DNA of 64,000 bases from the NCBI GenBank assembly GCA_947498415.1, contig CANMKB010000001.1, positions 1-64,000 on the forward strand. The letters run 5' to 3'. The notes under the pieces are model-generated. The model made no database searches, was not told where the DNA came from, and saw nothing but the letters and a program-made list of their open reading frames with translations. The translations under genes and the position numbers were made by a program. Origin of the DNA: an uncultured Paracoccaceae bacterium (lineage in GTDB: Bacteria; Pseudomonadota; Alphaproteobacteria; Rhodobacterales; Rhodobacteraceae). Below, piece by piece: positions 27,282-36,455 of this stretch (position 1 is its first letter; each line of letters begins with the position of its first letter).

Positions 27282-27964
27282 GTAGTGACCGTCCTGAAAG
27301 CCGATCAAAAGCGGTCTACAAGGATATCGAAGAGAAAATTGTGACGCTCGTCATCTCACCTGGACGCCTTGTGACCGAACAGGAGCTGTGTACGCTCAGC
27401 GGCTTTGGTCGCACGCCGGTTCGAGAGGCGGTTCAAAAGCTTGAACGGGACATGTTGGTCTCGGTGCTACCTCGGCGCGGCATTCTTATCGAACCAATTG
27501 ATGCCCAGAAAGCGATTAAAACGTTGGACGTCCGTCGTCGATTGGAACCTTTCCTTACGGCGCGTGCTGCCAATTTTGCGGAAAGCACAGAGCGGTGGCG
27601 TTTTGGTCAACTGGCCGAGCGGATCGAGGAAGCAGGGCAGAGCGGAGATACTTTGGCGTTTATGGCGTTGGACCGCGAGTTGAATGATCGCGTTGCGGAA
27701 GCCGCGCGTCACGACATCGCCTGTAAGGTTGTTTTCCCGCTTCACGCCATTTCTCGACGTATTGGTTACCTGCTCGCGCGCGAAACAGATACAGGGCCTG
27801 GAAGCGCTGCGGATAACCACAGCCGCATGGCACGCGCTCTTGCTGAAGGCAATGAAGCGGCTGCCCGAGAAGCGCTGGAAGAAACGTTTGAAACATCACA
27901 GGCAACGGCACTCAAGGTCGAAGCCATGATTGACCGAGGACAAATTAAGTTCCCCCCGGCCTAA
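27278..27964 (+). CDS. GntR-family transcriptional regulator with FCD domain
   Basis: 228 aa. N-terminal winged HTH (ending GRTPVREAVQKLERDMLVSVLPRRGI, about residues 46-71) and a C-terminal all-helical FCD effector domain. FCD regulators usually bind small organic acids and repress their own transport and catabolic operons. It is translationally coupled to tctA. The near-identical dyads before tctC and before the amino-acid ABC operon are its probable sites. Confidence 0.9.
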   Translation: MSSDRPESRSKAVYKDIEEKIVTLVISPGRLVTEQELCTLSGFGRTPVREAVQKLERDMLVSVLPRRGILIEPIDAQKAIKTLDVRRRLEPFLTARAANFAESTERWRFGQLAERIEEAGQSGDTLAFMALDRELNDRVAEAARHDIACKVVFPLHAISRRIGYLLARETDTGPGSAADNHSRMARALAEGNEAAAREALEETFETSQATALKVEAMIDRGQIKFPPA

Positions 27965-27993
27965 AAGGCCAAATCACATCTCACACTTCCCAA

Positions 27994-28014
27994 CGTTTGA
28001 AGCGATTTCAAACG
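27994..28014. promoter_or_regulatory. 21-bp dyad upstream of peroxiredoxin-like gene
   Basis: CGTTTGAA-GCGAT-TTCAAACG: perfect 8-bp arms with a 5-bp spacer, 35 bp before the ATG. Could be an operator or an RNA hairpin in the leader. It is unrelated to the ATATATCACA dyads. Confidence 0.45.
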
Positions 28015-28048
28015 ATGGAGACACTTTGACCACTGAAAGGAAATTCGA

Positions 28049-28585
28049 ATGTTGATGCCACGTAAAAAGACCCCTGACCTGTCGGTTCAGTTGGTCACCG
28101 GTGACAGGTTTACCCTCTCGGATGAAACAAATGAACGCGGGACGGTTGTTTGTTTTTACCGAGGCCTGCATTGCCCAATTTGCGCCAACTACTTGAAAGA
28201 ACTCGAGCGTCTTACACCCGAGTTCAACGAACGCGGCATCGGCACCGTTGCCGTGTCGACAGATGTTGAAGAGCGCGCGCAGGCGATGGCGGAAAAGGTT
28301 GGAATGTCCAGCCTGCGTCTGGGCTATGGCGTCTCGATCGAAGAAGCTATGGATTGGGGGCTCTATATCTCCACATCGCGCGGCAAGTCCTCCTTGGACA
28401 TCATGGAACCGGATCTGTTTTCAGAACCAGGCATATTCCTCGTGCAGCCGGATCGTGCGCTGTATTATGGCTCTGTTCAAACCATGCCGTTTGTGCGTCC
28501 GCACTTTAAAGAGCTGCTGGCTGCCGTCGACGGTGCCATGGCCGCAAACTACCCTGCTCGCGGCGAATATCGCCCGGAACAATGA
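28049..28585 (+). CDS. Peroxiredoxin-like (AhpC/TSA) family protein
   Basis: 178 aa thioredoxin-fold protein. The active site is CFYRGLHCPICANYL with a CPIC pair (about residues 46-49), as in the peroxiredoxin-like subgroup that has a CxxC in place of a single peroxidatic Cys. Cytoplasmic, no signal. It reduces peroxides or acts as a thiol oxidoreductase; substrate not known. Followed by a strong terminator and two glutathione S-transferase genes, which suggests a thiol-redox set. Confidence 0.85.
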   Translation: MLMPRKKTPDLSVQLVTGDRFTLSDETNERGTVVCFYRGLHCPICANYLKELERLTPEFNERGIGTVAVSTDVEERAQAMAEKVGMSSLRLGYGVSIEEAMDWGLYISTSRGKSSLDIMEPDLFSEPGIFLVQPDRALYYGSVQTMPFVRPHFKELLAAVDGAMAANYPARGEYRPEQ

Positions 28586-28626
28586 TCTTCCTGACCGTTT
28601 GGCATCCTTCCCAACCAAACGGCCAT

Positions 28627-28660
28627 GTGAACCCGGGTCAAGCCGGGTTCACACCTTTTT
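28627..28660 (+). terminator. Rho-independent terminator after peroxiredoxin-like gene
   Basis: A 10-bp stem GTGAACCCGG / CCGGGTTCAC with a GTCAAG loop, then ACCTTTTT. Confidence 0.9.
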
Positions 28661-28681
28661 AGCATTTAGAATGAGGCTCCT

Positions 28682-29311
28682 GTGATCCACCTATATTCAT
28701 GGCCCACACCAAACTGCCGGAAGGTCTCGATCCTCCTGGAGGAACTCCGCGTCCCCTATCAGGTGCACTCCATCGACATTGGCCAAGATCAGCAGTTCAC
28801 ACCTGAGTTTTTAGATATCAGTCCAAACAACAAAGTGCCCGCGATTAACGACACCGAAACCGGAGTTAAGCAATTTGAATCCGGCGCAATCATGATTTAC
28901 CTATCTGAAAAATATGGTAAATTTTTGCCATCTGATGTGACAAGCCGTACTTCAGTAATGAAATGGCTGATGTGGCAAATGGGCGGTCTAGGCCCCATGG
29001 CCGGACAGGGGCATCACTTTATGAAATTTAACCCCGGAGCGTCTGCTTATACAGAGGATCGATTGAAAACAGAAATCGCGCGCCTCTATCGGGTGCTCAA
29101 TGATCAGCTCTCAGACAAGTCCTATGTCTCAGGCGACTACAGCATCGCCGACATGGCCATTTGGCCCTGGGTGTCACGCTATGAATGGCATCAGGTCGAT
29201 CTTAGCGCCTATCCAAATGTGCAGGCTTGGTATCGGAATATCCTTAAACGAGACGCGGTGCAGCGTGGATACCACATTCCGCATGACGCCGGTCCAATTC
29301 CACAGGGATGA
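28682..29311 (+). CDS. yfcG: Glutathione S-transferase, YfcG-like disulfide reductase
   Basis: 209 aa from a GTG start. It follows E. coli YfcG closely: MIHLYSWPTPNCRKV at the start, SPNNKVPAI, FESGAIMIYLSEKYGKFL, WQMGGLGPMAGQGHHF and YSIADMAIWPWV. YfcG has disulfide-bond reductase activity with glutathione. The N-terminal thioredoxin-like half holds the GSH site (ESGAI), the C-terminal half is helical. Four bp separate it from the next GST gene, so they are co-transcribed. Confidence 0.85.
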   Translation: MIHLYSWPTPNCRKVSILLEELRVPYQVHSIDIGQDQQFTPEFLDISPNNKVPAINDTETGVKQFESGAIMIYLSEKYGKFLPSDVTSRTSVMKWLMWQMGGLGPMAGQGHHFMKFNPGASAYTEDRLKTEIARLYRVLNDQLSDKSYVSGDYSIADMAIWPWVSRYEWHQVDLSAYPNVQAWYRNILKRDAVQRGYHIPHDAGPIPQG

Positions 29312-29315
29312 CAAG

Positions 29316-29936
29316 ATGATTCAAATTTTAGGCCGTGCAAATTCGATTAACGTTCAGAAAGTCATGTGGTGCGCGACAGAATTAGGTCTGGATATCGAAC
29401 GCTCGGACATAGGGGGCGCCTTTGGAGGCATTGAAACAGCTGAATTTTTATCCCTCAATCCGAACGGTCAAATTCCAGTCTTAAAAGATGGCGAATTTGT
29501 AATTTGGGAATCAAATGCCATCGTACGATATCTTTGTCAGAAGTATGGGAAAACGAGCTGGGTGCCAGAGTGCGTTATGCAGCAGGGCTCTGCACATCAA
29601 TGGATGGATTGGTACCTGACGGCTCTTCACGCCCCGGTATCCACCGTGTTCCTGCAACTGATCCGTACGCCGATCAAAGAACGGGAGCCAGAGTTAATGG
29701 CGACTGCGCATAAACGGTCCGTTGACCTATGGACTATTCTCGATGCGCAACTTGAAGGAAAATCATTTCTGTTGGGTGATCAGATTTCGATGGCCGATAT
29801 TCCAGTTGGATGTGCGGCTTTCCGTTGGCATGCGCTTGAGATTGAACGACCAGTACTTAAGAACCTTGAACGATGGTATAAAAAGCTAAGCGAAAGGCGC
29901 GCCTTTCGCTCTCAAGTCATGCATCCCCTGACATAA
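29316..29936 (+). CDS. Glutathione S-transferase family protein
   Basis: 206 aa from ATG 29316 (the track ORF begins 216 bp too early, inside the previous gene). N-terminal GST domain MIQILGRANSINVQKVMWC, with the cis-Pro NGQIPVL and the GSH-binding ESNAIVRYL; C-terminal helical domain with LLGDQISMADIPVG. This shape is common among bacterial beta/theta-like GSTs. It is paired with the YfcG-like gene. Substrate unknown. Confidence 0.87.
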   Translation: MIQILGRANSINVQKVMWCATELGLDIERSDIGGAFGGIETAEFLSLNPNGQIPVLKDGEFVIWESNAIVRYLCQKYGKTSWVPECVMQQGSAHQWMDWYLTALHAPVSTVFLQLIRTPIKEREPELMATAHKRSVDLWTILDAQLEGKSFLLGDQISMADIPVGCAAFRWHALEIERPVLKNLERWYKKLSERRAFRSQVMHPLT

Positions 29937-29964
29937 CCCAAACCAGTCAAGACCTCACAACGGT

Positions 29965-30336
29965 CTAAGCCGGCAGCGCATTATGGCAAGTGTTCAAAAT
30001 CCACTTGCCGTTTTGTCGTGCCCAGACTTGGGTCGTGACCGCCTTGATGTCAAAATCAGTATTGGTCTCCAGTGTTCTTGTTTGCTGGATCAAATCCCCA
30101 ATCATCACAGCTGTGTCCCCAAAAACACGGATTTGCAAATTGTCCCGTTGCACTGATAAAAACCTAAACCGGTCCCGAACACCTGACAGATAGGCATCCT
30201 TGCCGTCTACATTTCCATTTAGATGAATATGAGACAGATCTTCGTCAAGCATCGTCGCCAACCCATCGACATCATTGTTCATGAGCGCCTTGCAACGCGC
30301 ATTCTCAGCAGCTTGCAACTCTGCGATATCAGACAT
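29965..30336 (-). CDS. SnoaL/DUF4440-like small protein
   Basis: About 123 aa from MSDIAELQAAENARCKAL; the track start at 30438 lies inside the ABC ATPase gene, and GAAGGAA stands before the inner ATG. The sequence LMNNDVDGLATMLDEDLSHIHLNG ... VWARQNGKWILNTCHNAL is the typical cone-fold (SnoaL/NTF2-like) pattern of DUF4440 proteins, which bind or isomerise small molecules. Last gene of the amino-acid ABC operon, 13 bp after the ATPase gene. Confidence 0.82.
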   Translation of the reverse strand: MSDIAELQAAENARCKALMNNDVDGLATMLDEDLSHIHLNGNVDGKDAYLSGVRDRFRFLSVQRDNLQIRVFGDTAVMIGDLIQQTRTLETNTDFDIKAVTTQVWARQNGKWILNTCHNALPA

Positions 30337-30349
30337 GACAGATTCCTTC

Positions 30350-31147
30350 TTATGCAATTTGGCCCAAGAAACCGCGCGTACGCTCGTGGCGTGGCGCTTC
30401 AAAAAATTGTTCCGGGTCGTTTTCTTCAATGATTTCACCGTGATCCATAAAGATCACGCGATCCGCGACTTTCCTTGCAAACCCCATCTCGTGGGTGACG
30501 CAAATCATTGTCATCCCGTCTGAGGCCAGGTCGATCATCGTATCCAAAACCTCGTTGACCATTTCAGGATCCAAGGCAGAAGTAGGCTCATCAAAGAGCA
30601 TCACTTTCGGACGCATACAGAGTGCCCGCGCAATCGCAACGCGCTGTTGCTGACCGCCAGAAAGCTGAGCCGGATATTTATTGGCCTGCTCGGGAATACG
30701 AACGCGCTTTAGATATTCATGCGCAACCTCTTCAGCCTCGGCCCGGGGAACACCACCCACCTTGATTGGGCCAAGAACACAATTCTCTAGGATGGTCATA
30801 TGTGGAAACAGATTGAACTGTTGAAACACCATACCAATTTCACGCCGGACCGCGCGAACGCTTTTTGGATCATTTGTCAGGGCCTTGCCATTAACACGAA
30901 TGGTACCGCCTTGAATTTCCTCAAGCTGATTGATGCACCGGATCAACGTCGATTTGCCAGATCCCGAAGGTCCACAAATTACTATCTTTTCGCTTGATTG
31001 TACGGTCAAATCTACGTTTTTGAGCGCTTGAAAGGCGCCGTACCATTTTTCAAGGCCTTGCAGTTCGATGGTGGGCAGGGTCTGAGCCTGCATTGCAGGC
31101 TCAGGTTTTGTTGGGACCATATTCATGGATGTGTCCTCTGCGCTCAC
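30350..31147 (-). CDS. Polar amino-acid ABC transporter ATP-binding protein
   Basis: 265 aa ATPase of the GlnQ/HisP/AapP class. Walker [10 protein letters not shown], signature [15 protein letters not shown], Walker [13 protein letters not shown], and the class-typical [19 protein letters not shown] near the end. The first 20 residues are a non-conserved tail. Its ATG overlaps the binding-protein stop by 4 bp. Couples ATP hydrolysis to import through the two permeases encoded upstream. Confidence 0.94.
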   Translation of the reverse strand: MSAEDTSMNMVPTKPEPAMQAQTLPTIELQGLEKWYGAFQALKNVDLTVQSSEKIVICGPSGSGKSTLIRCINQLEEIQGGTIRVNGKALTNDPKSVRAVRREIGMVFQQFNLFPHMTILENCVLGPIKVGGVPRAEAEEVAHEYLKRVRIPEQANKYPAQLSGGQQQRVAIARALCMRPKVMLFDEPTSALDPEMVNEVLDTMIDLASDGMTMICVTHEMGFARKVADRVIFMDHGEIIEENDPEQFFEAPRHERTRGFLGQIA

Positions 31148-31950
31148 TTGGTGACCACAACAGAAAAGTCAGGCAGGGATTCCTCAAACCATTTTTGGTA
31201 AGTGGCTTCCAACTGACCGCTGGCTTTGACCTCACCCAGGAAGGTGTTCACATAGTCCATCATCGCATCATCATCCGGGTGCACGCCAAGCGCTAGAATG
31301 AAGCGGTTCATCTCAAACTTCTCGTTGAATTTTCCCGGTGCGATCTGATGAATTTGTTTCATGCCGATATTTGACACGCCAATCGCTTCAACTTGGCCAC
31401 TCAGCAATGCCTGCACTGCACTTACATCATCGTCAAAACGGCGAATGTTCGTACCCTCAGGCGCGATCTTTGTCAGCGTCGCGTCCTGACCACTTGCCCG
31501 TGTCACACCAATCACATGACCCGGCAGATCATCCGCTTCAGAAATATCCAGATCCGTTGGACCGAAAATACCGATGCGTACGGCAGCATATGGATCGCTG
31601 AAGTCAACTTTCTTCGCACGTTCCGGAGTGATCGCAAGCGATGAAATTAGCAAATCAACCTGACCGCTCAACAAATAAGGGATGCGGTTTGGGCCTGTCA
31701 CAGGCACGATTTCCACGTCGACACCCAGTTTCTCACCAAGCATGGCCGAAATATCCGCATCGTAACCGTCTGGCTCATTGTTGGTATTCATGAACCCAAC
31801 TGGCGGGAAATCCACAAGCATGCCAACTTTCATCGAACCTGCGCTTTGAATATCGGAAATGCTATCGGCAGTGGCGTGCTGCGTACCGAGAACGCTCAGC
31901 GCGAGCGCGGCTGACGCTGCGATCAGGCTCTTTGTTTTAGCTAGTACCAT
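31144..31950 (-). CDS. Amino-acid ABC transporter substrate-binding protein (family 3)
   Basis: 268 aa periplasmic protein. Signal peptide up to HATA, then the SBP_bac_3 pattern [28 protein letters not shown] and [39 protein letters not shown] precedes the ATG. Such proteins bind polar amino acids or related molecules; the ligand is uncertain. It sits between the second permease and the ATPase gene in a five-gene operon. Confidence 0.93.
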   Translation of the reverse strand: MVLAKTKSLIAASAALALSVLGTQHATADSISDIQSAGSMKVGMLVDFPPVGFMNTNNEPDGYDADISAMLGEKLGVDVEIVPVTGPNRIPYLLSGQVDLLISSLAITPERAKKVDFSDPYAAVRIGIFGPTDLDISEADDLPGHVIGVTRASGQDATLTKIAPEGTNIRRFDDDVSAVQALLSGQVEAIGVSNIGMKQIHQIAPGKFNEKFEMNRFILALGVHPDDDAMMDYVNTFLGEVKASGQLEATYQKWFEESLPDFSVVVTK

Positions 31951-31994
31951 GTTTCTCCTCCTAAATGGCGTAGCGGTTGCATTTGGGCCGCGCG

Positions 31995-32651
31995 TTAGCG
32001 CGCTACGGCCCGATCAAATCTGGTTTCAAGACGCTTTGCGGCCAAAGACAGTGGCCAGCACAGAATGAAGTAAAGGACAGCGACCAAGCTGATCACCACG
32101 AAAGGTTTGAAGGTCGCATTGCTGATGACCTGCCCCGCCCGGGTTAGCTCGGTGAACCCAATAATGGATGCCAGAGAGGTGCTCTTTATGAGTTGCACCA
32201 GAAATCCCGTGGTCGGCGCAGCAGCAATCCGTGCCGCTTGGGGCAGGATCACATCCTTCATGCGCGTGATATAGTTATAAGCCAAAGCATCGGCCGCTTC
32301 GGTCTGGCCGCTTGGCACAGCCTGGATACATCCGCGCCAAATCTCGCCGAGAAAGGCGCTAGCATGTAGCGTCAAGGCAATGGCCGCCGCCAGCCAGGCG
32401 CTGGTTGGCAAGCCAACGATGTTCAGACCGAAGTAGACAATGAACAGCTGCATTAATAGCGGCGTGCCTTGGAACAATCGGATAAATCCGGTCGCGGCCA
32501 ATCGCGCGGAATTGTTTGTCGACACGCGTGCCAACGCAACGGTTAGACCACCCAAGGCCCCGCCCAGAAATGCGATCAACGAAAGCGCAATCGTCCAACG
32601 GATCGCCAGCACGATATAGATGACTTCACCAGTTCCAAATTCACGGATCAT
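31995..32651 (-). CDS. Amino-acid ABC transporter permease 2
   Basis: 218 aa HisM/GlnP-type inner-membrane permease with about five helices. The EAA loop is readable as EAADALAYNYITRMKDVILPQAARIAAAP. Its start lies 9 bp beyond the stop of permease 1. Forms the membrane channel as a heterodimer with that protein. Confidence 0.92.
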   Translation of the reverse strand: MIREFGTGEVIYIVLAIRWTIALSLIAFLGGALGGLTVALARVSTNNSARLAATGFIRLFQGTPLLMQLFIVYFGLNIVGLPTSAWLAAAIALTLHASAFLGEIWRGCIQAVPSGQTEAADALAYNYITRMKDVILPQAARIAAAPTTGFLVQLIKSTSLASIIGFTELTRAGQVISNATFKPFVVISLVAVLYFILCWPLSLAAKRLETRFDRAVAR

Positions 32652-32660
32652 CTTTGCGTC

Positions 32661-33329
32661 CTACCTGTTAACCGGATAGGCGAACCATGTGCGCCCGATG
32701 ACTGAAAATGCGATGGAAAAGGCAATCGACATCATGAGGTAGATCGCGGTCGTCACCAGATAGACTTCGAAACTCGCAAATGTCAGCGAATTCAAATCGT
32801 TACCGGCGGCCGTCAGATCGGTTGCAGAGATCGCGGACACCACGCTGGAGCCAAGCATCAGAAAGATAAACTGGCTGGTCAACGCCGGGTAGACCGCGCG
32901 CAAAGCAGGCTTGATCACCACATAGCGAAGGACTTGGAGCCACGAGAGACCAATGGCCTGAGCTGCTTCGATCTGGCCGCGATTTATGGAATTGATCCCG
33001 GCCCGAATGATCTCGGTACCATAAGCGCCAAAGTTCACTGTCAAAGCCAACAGGGCCGCTTGGTTCGGCGACATACGAATGCCCAAAGCTGGCAGCCCGA
33101 AAAAGATGAAATAGATCTGAACAAGGAAGGGCGTGTTCCGAATGATTTCGACATAGATGTCGACCAACACATTTAGCAGTCGGACGCCTGATGTTTTTCC
33201 GACAGCACCAAAAATCGACACGGCGAGACCCAACAGCATCGCCATGCATGACATCTGGATTGTGAACCAAGCCCCAATCAAAAGCGTATCGAACGCCGCG
33301 AAGACCGGTTCGAAGTTAAACTGATACAA
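32661..33329 (-). CDS. Amino-acid ABC transporter permease 1
   Basis: About 222 aa permease of the HisQ/GlnP type, EAA loop EAAQAIGLSWLQVLRYVVIKPALR. I choose TTG 33329 (LYQFNFEPVF) because GGGAGGAG lies 5 nt before it and the resulting length is usual for the family; the track's extra 32 N-terminal residues are leader sequence. First gene of the leftward ABC operon, with the ATATATCACA-type dyad about 120 bp upstream. Confidence 0.9.
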   Translation of the reverse strand: MYQFNFEPVFAAFDTLLIGAWFTIQMSCMAMLLGLAVSIFGAVGKTSGVRLLNVLVDIYVEIIRNTPFLVQIYFIFFGLPALGIRMSPNQAALLALTVNFGAYGTEIIRAGINSINRGQIEAAQAIGLSWLQVLRYVVIKPALRAVYPALTSQFIFLMLGSSVVSAISATDLTAAGNDLNSLTFASFEVYLVTTAIYLMMSIAFSIAFSVIGRTWFAYPVNR

Positions 33330-33451
33330 CCTGACTCCTCCCGTCGTATTGTAAATCTTCAGAAGATGCGAATTTGGGTTGATTAGATTCAGCACCCATG
33401 TCGCGGATGCCCGACCTGCCTCCACAGCTCAAAACCGCTACTCACCTTCTT

Positions 33452-33467
33452 GATATATCACAGTATA
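33452..33467. promoter_or_regulatory. Operator-like dyad upstream of amino-acid ABC operon
   Basis: ATATAT-CACA-GTATAT, 15 of 16 bases identical to the dyad before tctC and also close upstream of its operon. Likely bound by the GntR/FCD regulator encoded at 27278-27964. Confidence 0.55.
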
Positions 33468-34499
33468 TTATTAAATATAAGTCAAGGCGCTTCTTAGAGA
33501 AACCAAGAGAGCGTAATTGCTGAGGAACGGTTAACTGTTGATAAAATTAGCAAATTTAAGGTTTGCATTTTTGAGAAACATGCCAATTTCAATGCCTTGA
33601 GCTACTCACTCTGGGCACCTTGCCTCTATTAGATCAATCGAAGAAAATTTTTGTGAGAGCCAAAGGCCCATGCAACCACGGCCCGCGGCGGACATTCGTA
33701 AATTTCGCTGCGAATGGCCGATAAGGACCGCCCACTGCTGCAGTATTTCTGTACGGCGCGAAAAACCGCTTTAGGGAAACGACTCTGCGCCTAACTGCTC
33801 AACGGTTCTTTCTGTACGATCCCGATCAGGTTTGTAGAGAACCCAGTTCTTCCTTTTGGAAGGCATCATGTTTTCAGCGATTGGGTCGCGTTAGGCCTCC
33901 ATTCAGGGGCCAATTGCAACGCTCACGTTATTGTTCTTGAAAACCAGAGACTAGTGAACCTCGGGGCGTCAGTAACAACTTCGAAGTGAGGGCGAACTCA
34001 TATCCGTTTATGGTGGTAGAATAGGGTCTGAAATTCGCTTCATTTGAGAAACGCTTGATCGTTTAATACTGCAAACCAGCTTGAGAACATTGTTAAACGA
34101 TCATTGCTTGCACCCAGAACTTTATTATTTGTATTTTTTCGCCTAACAGCTGAAAGCCTGTTCTGACGCTCATACCTCCAAATGAACATGATGAACAAAG
34201 CGCACTCAATACGAATATAACGCACTGCCAATCTCGGACACGAGGTTGAAGGCCGTTTCGCTTTGGGGCCAAAGCTTCCCTACAAAGTTCGAGACTTCTG
34301 GCATTTTGCCTGGCGCAAAATGAAAAACTTGGATTCTGAAATTGGAATTCATCATGAAGTTTATTTTCCAGAAACCGTATATTCTTGTGGCTGCGCTGTT
34401 GCAGGGATTTGTTCTCGTTGGCGACGTCATTGAAACTGGCGCCGTAGTCGTCGACGGCAGCTTACGTCACATGCCAGCACGGTCATTGGCCATATCGGG
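33468..34499. other. Kilobase of gene-free, decayed DNA
   Basis: No ORF here shows family features, coding bias or a good start. The left part is AT-rich promoter DNA of the ABC operon; the rest looks like eroded insertion-element or island DNA next to the IS remnant. The ORFs at 34040, 34206 and 34342 have no recognisable homology. Confidence 0.55.
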
Positions 34500-34975
34500 T
34501 TGCCGTTCAAATGGGGCGACGACCTCCTTGAGATCCTTTGCTTCACGGCGCAGTTCCTTGACCTCATCACTGTTTGCGGCCCGCGCGGCGTCACCCGCCA
34601 GCCGCTTCTTCCCGGCTTCCATGAAATCCTTGGACCACTTGTAGTAATTGCCCTGAGATATGCCTTCACCCCTCTCGGGATCACGATTTGCATGACCCTG
34701 CCGAGCAATGGGCGGCACAGCCCTGCAATGCTGTCCTCGCCACGCAAGCCGTCCAGCACAATCCGGATCTTTTTTTCGGATGTATAATGCTTGCGCCCCT
34801 CTCATCGAAACTATGTTTCGATTGCTGATCAACGGTGGCCCGCTTGATGTCTTTGACGATCTTCTCGCCGGGGCTCTTCGTTGTCTTTCTCATCGTCCAC
34901 TCCTTGGTGGTTACGATGAGCTACAAACCCTCTCTTAGCAAATCACCCTATTTGGACCCAAAGGTGCTGACGTCA
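34500..34975 (-). mobile_element. IS3-type element remnant, copy 2 (inverted relative to copy 1)
   Basis: Reads leftward from the end TGACGTCA (34968-34975). The same lead and orfA start as copy 1 (MRKTTKSPGEKIVKDIKRAT), then an extra insertion of about 40 bp after the AT codons, the shared insertion after the LCR codons, and a longer tail (EAGKKRLAGDAARAANSDEVKELRREAKDLKEVVA) that is missing in copy 1. Frames are broken and no orfB remains. Confidence 0.8.
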
Positions 34976-35100
34976 GACACGAAATGGAGTGTGATTATGG
35001 TAAATTTAACTCGATTTTGCGCGACGTAATTGCAACAAATCGCAATCCACGAAATCCCTGCAAACAAGGTTTTATTAGACGTTTTCAAGACTTTGGGAAG

Positions 35101-35175
35101 TGGTGCCCGGGGGCGGAATCGAACCACCGACACGAGGATTTTCAATCCACTGCTCTACCCCTGAGCTACCCGGGC
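35101..35175 (-). tRNA. tRNA-Phe (GAA)
   Basis: Cloverleaf read on the minus strand: acceptor GCCCGGG / CCCGGGC with discriminator A and encoded CCA, D arm GCTCAGGGGTAGAGC, anticodon loop TTGAAAA (GAA), T loop TTCGATTCC. 75 nt including CCA. Its 3' end faces the transport island. Confidence 0.96.
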
Positions 35176-35253
35176 ACGGGAGAGTGATTTCTCACTCGGG
35201 TTGCGGCGTTCTAAGTCACTGTTCGCAGAGTGTCCAGAGCCTTTTTTAATATT

Positions 35254-35436
35254 TCAGTGCAATCGATCTTCTTTTTCCTGAGAGGCTTCGAGCGCCTCCT
35301 CGAGACCGTCAACATTCGCGTCAGGAATACTGTATTCCGAGTTCAACCATTTGCCTAAATCTATGTCAGCACAGCGTTTTGAGCAGAACGGACGATACTT
35401 AGCATCTGCAGCTTTCTGGCAGATTGGGCAGCTCAT
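35254..35436 (-). CDS. yacG: DNA gyrase inhibitor YacG
   Basis: 60 aa zinc protein. Four cysteines in the pattern CPIC ... FCSKRC (residues 3, 6, 18, 22) make the YacG zinc ribbon; an acidic, disordered tail follows. In E. coli YacG binds GyrB and blocks DNA binding by gyrase. Start overlaps the RNase E/G stop by 4 bp. Last gene of the housekeeping operon. Confidence 0.93.
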   Translation of the reverse strand: MSCPICQKAADAKYRPFCSKRCADIDLGKWLNSEYSIPDANVDGLEEALEASQEKEDRLH

Positions 35437-36455
35437 GACACTAGCTCAAGTGTTGGTAAACGCTCGCGCTTTCGCTGTAGTTCAAAGTGCCCTAGAGGGG
35501 TCCAGCCCACCAAAGCCGTTTCAATGCCATCCACACGCAAAGCCGCCCGCAGAGAGCCTTCAAAGCTGCCGCGATCTTTCTTTGGCATCGGCGCCAAATC
35601 CATCACGATCTGGCCTCCAAGCCCGCGCAAACGGCATTGACGAGGGAGTTCCTTTGCGGCCGCGATATTGGCCCGTAGTCCTGCGGCAGGCGATGTATCG
35701 CCCCCGGTATTCACGTCAACAGCCACCAAAGCGCGGGTCGGTTCGACATACATAAATGCACCGCCGCCAAGTGAGGCTTTCGGGGAGTGAAGTTCCTCCA
35801 ATGCATCCAAAACACCCAAGTGTTCAAAACCGCCTTCTTCGGTTGAAACATCGGCCTCCTCAACCCATTCACGCCATGCGGCCACATGTGGACCATCGCC
35901 TTCGGTTAAGACCTCAGCGTCGCCCTCGGCGTCTGCCAAAACACTCTGCGCCAGCTCTTGCATCGCCTGAATATCGGCAGCAATATCGTCTGGGTTGGCT
36001 TCGGCGCAGCTTGATCGCAGGATCAAGCCCATGTCGCTTTCTTCCATTACCTCATGCGCAATGCCTTTGAGGGTATCACGCAAGTCATCGTCTTTGATGC
36101 GGCGGCTGATGTTCAGGCCGGGCGCATCCGGCGTCACAATCGCATAGCGGCTTTTGAACAGAACGCGTTGTGTAACAGGAATGGCTTTGCCGTCTTCTGC
36201 AACACCAGTGACCTGAACCAAGATCGCCTGCCCTGGTGAAAGCCCTTTGACCTGCCGCAAAAACGCGTTGCCATCCGGGGTTGTTAAAAACATCCCACCC
36301 TGCCCTTTGACAGGTCGATTTGCGATGGCGCGGTAGATCGTGCCTGGCCTTGGGGCATCGCTGTCGATCAAGAAATCGATGAGCTTGCCATCCACCATCA
36401 GCGCGGCGGCTTCTCGATCATTGATATGATCCAGAACGATTTGACGACCCTTCAT
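35433..36455 (-). CDS. Ribonuclease E/G family protein
   Basis: 340 aa, a short form of RNase E/G. The catalytic metal strands are visible as [13 protein letters not shown] and [11 protein letters not shown] (the two acidic positions), with the 5'-sensor/S1-like region reduced at the N-terminus. The zinc-link CPxC motif and the long scaffold tail of RNase E are absent. Common in this position in Rhodobacteraceae between maf and yacG. It likely processes or degrades RNA; the reduced N-terminus may change substrate choice. Confidence 0.88.
   Translation of the reverse strand: MKGRQIVLDHINDREAAALMVDGKLIDFLIDSDAPRPGTIYRAIANRPVKGQGGMFLTTPDGNAFLRQVKGLSPGQAILVQVTGVAEDGKAIPVTQRVLFKSRYAIVTPDAPGLNISRRIKDDDLRDTLKGIAHEVMEESDMGLILRSSCAEANPDDIAADIQAMQELAQSVLADAEGDAEVLTEGDGPHVAAWREWVEEADVSTEEGGFEHLGVLDALEELHSPKASLGGGAFMYVEPTRALVAVDVNTGGDTSPAAGLRANIAAAKELPRQCRLRGLGGQIVMDLAPMPKKDRGSFEGSLRAALRVDGIETALVGWTPLGHFELQRKRERLPTLELVS

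Noticed and set aside
33468-34440. Short ORFs in the gene-free kilobase (34040, 34206 and 34342)
   Set aside because: None shows a start site, domain or plausible composition.
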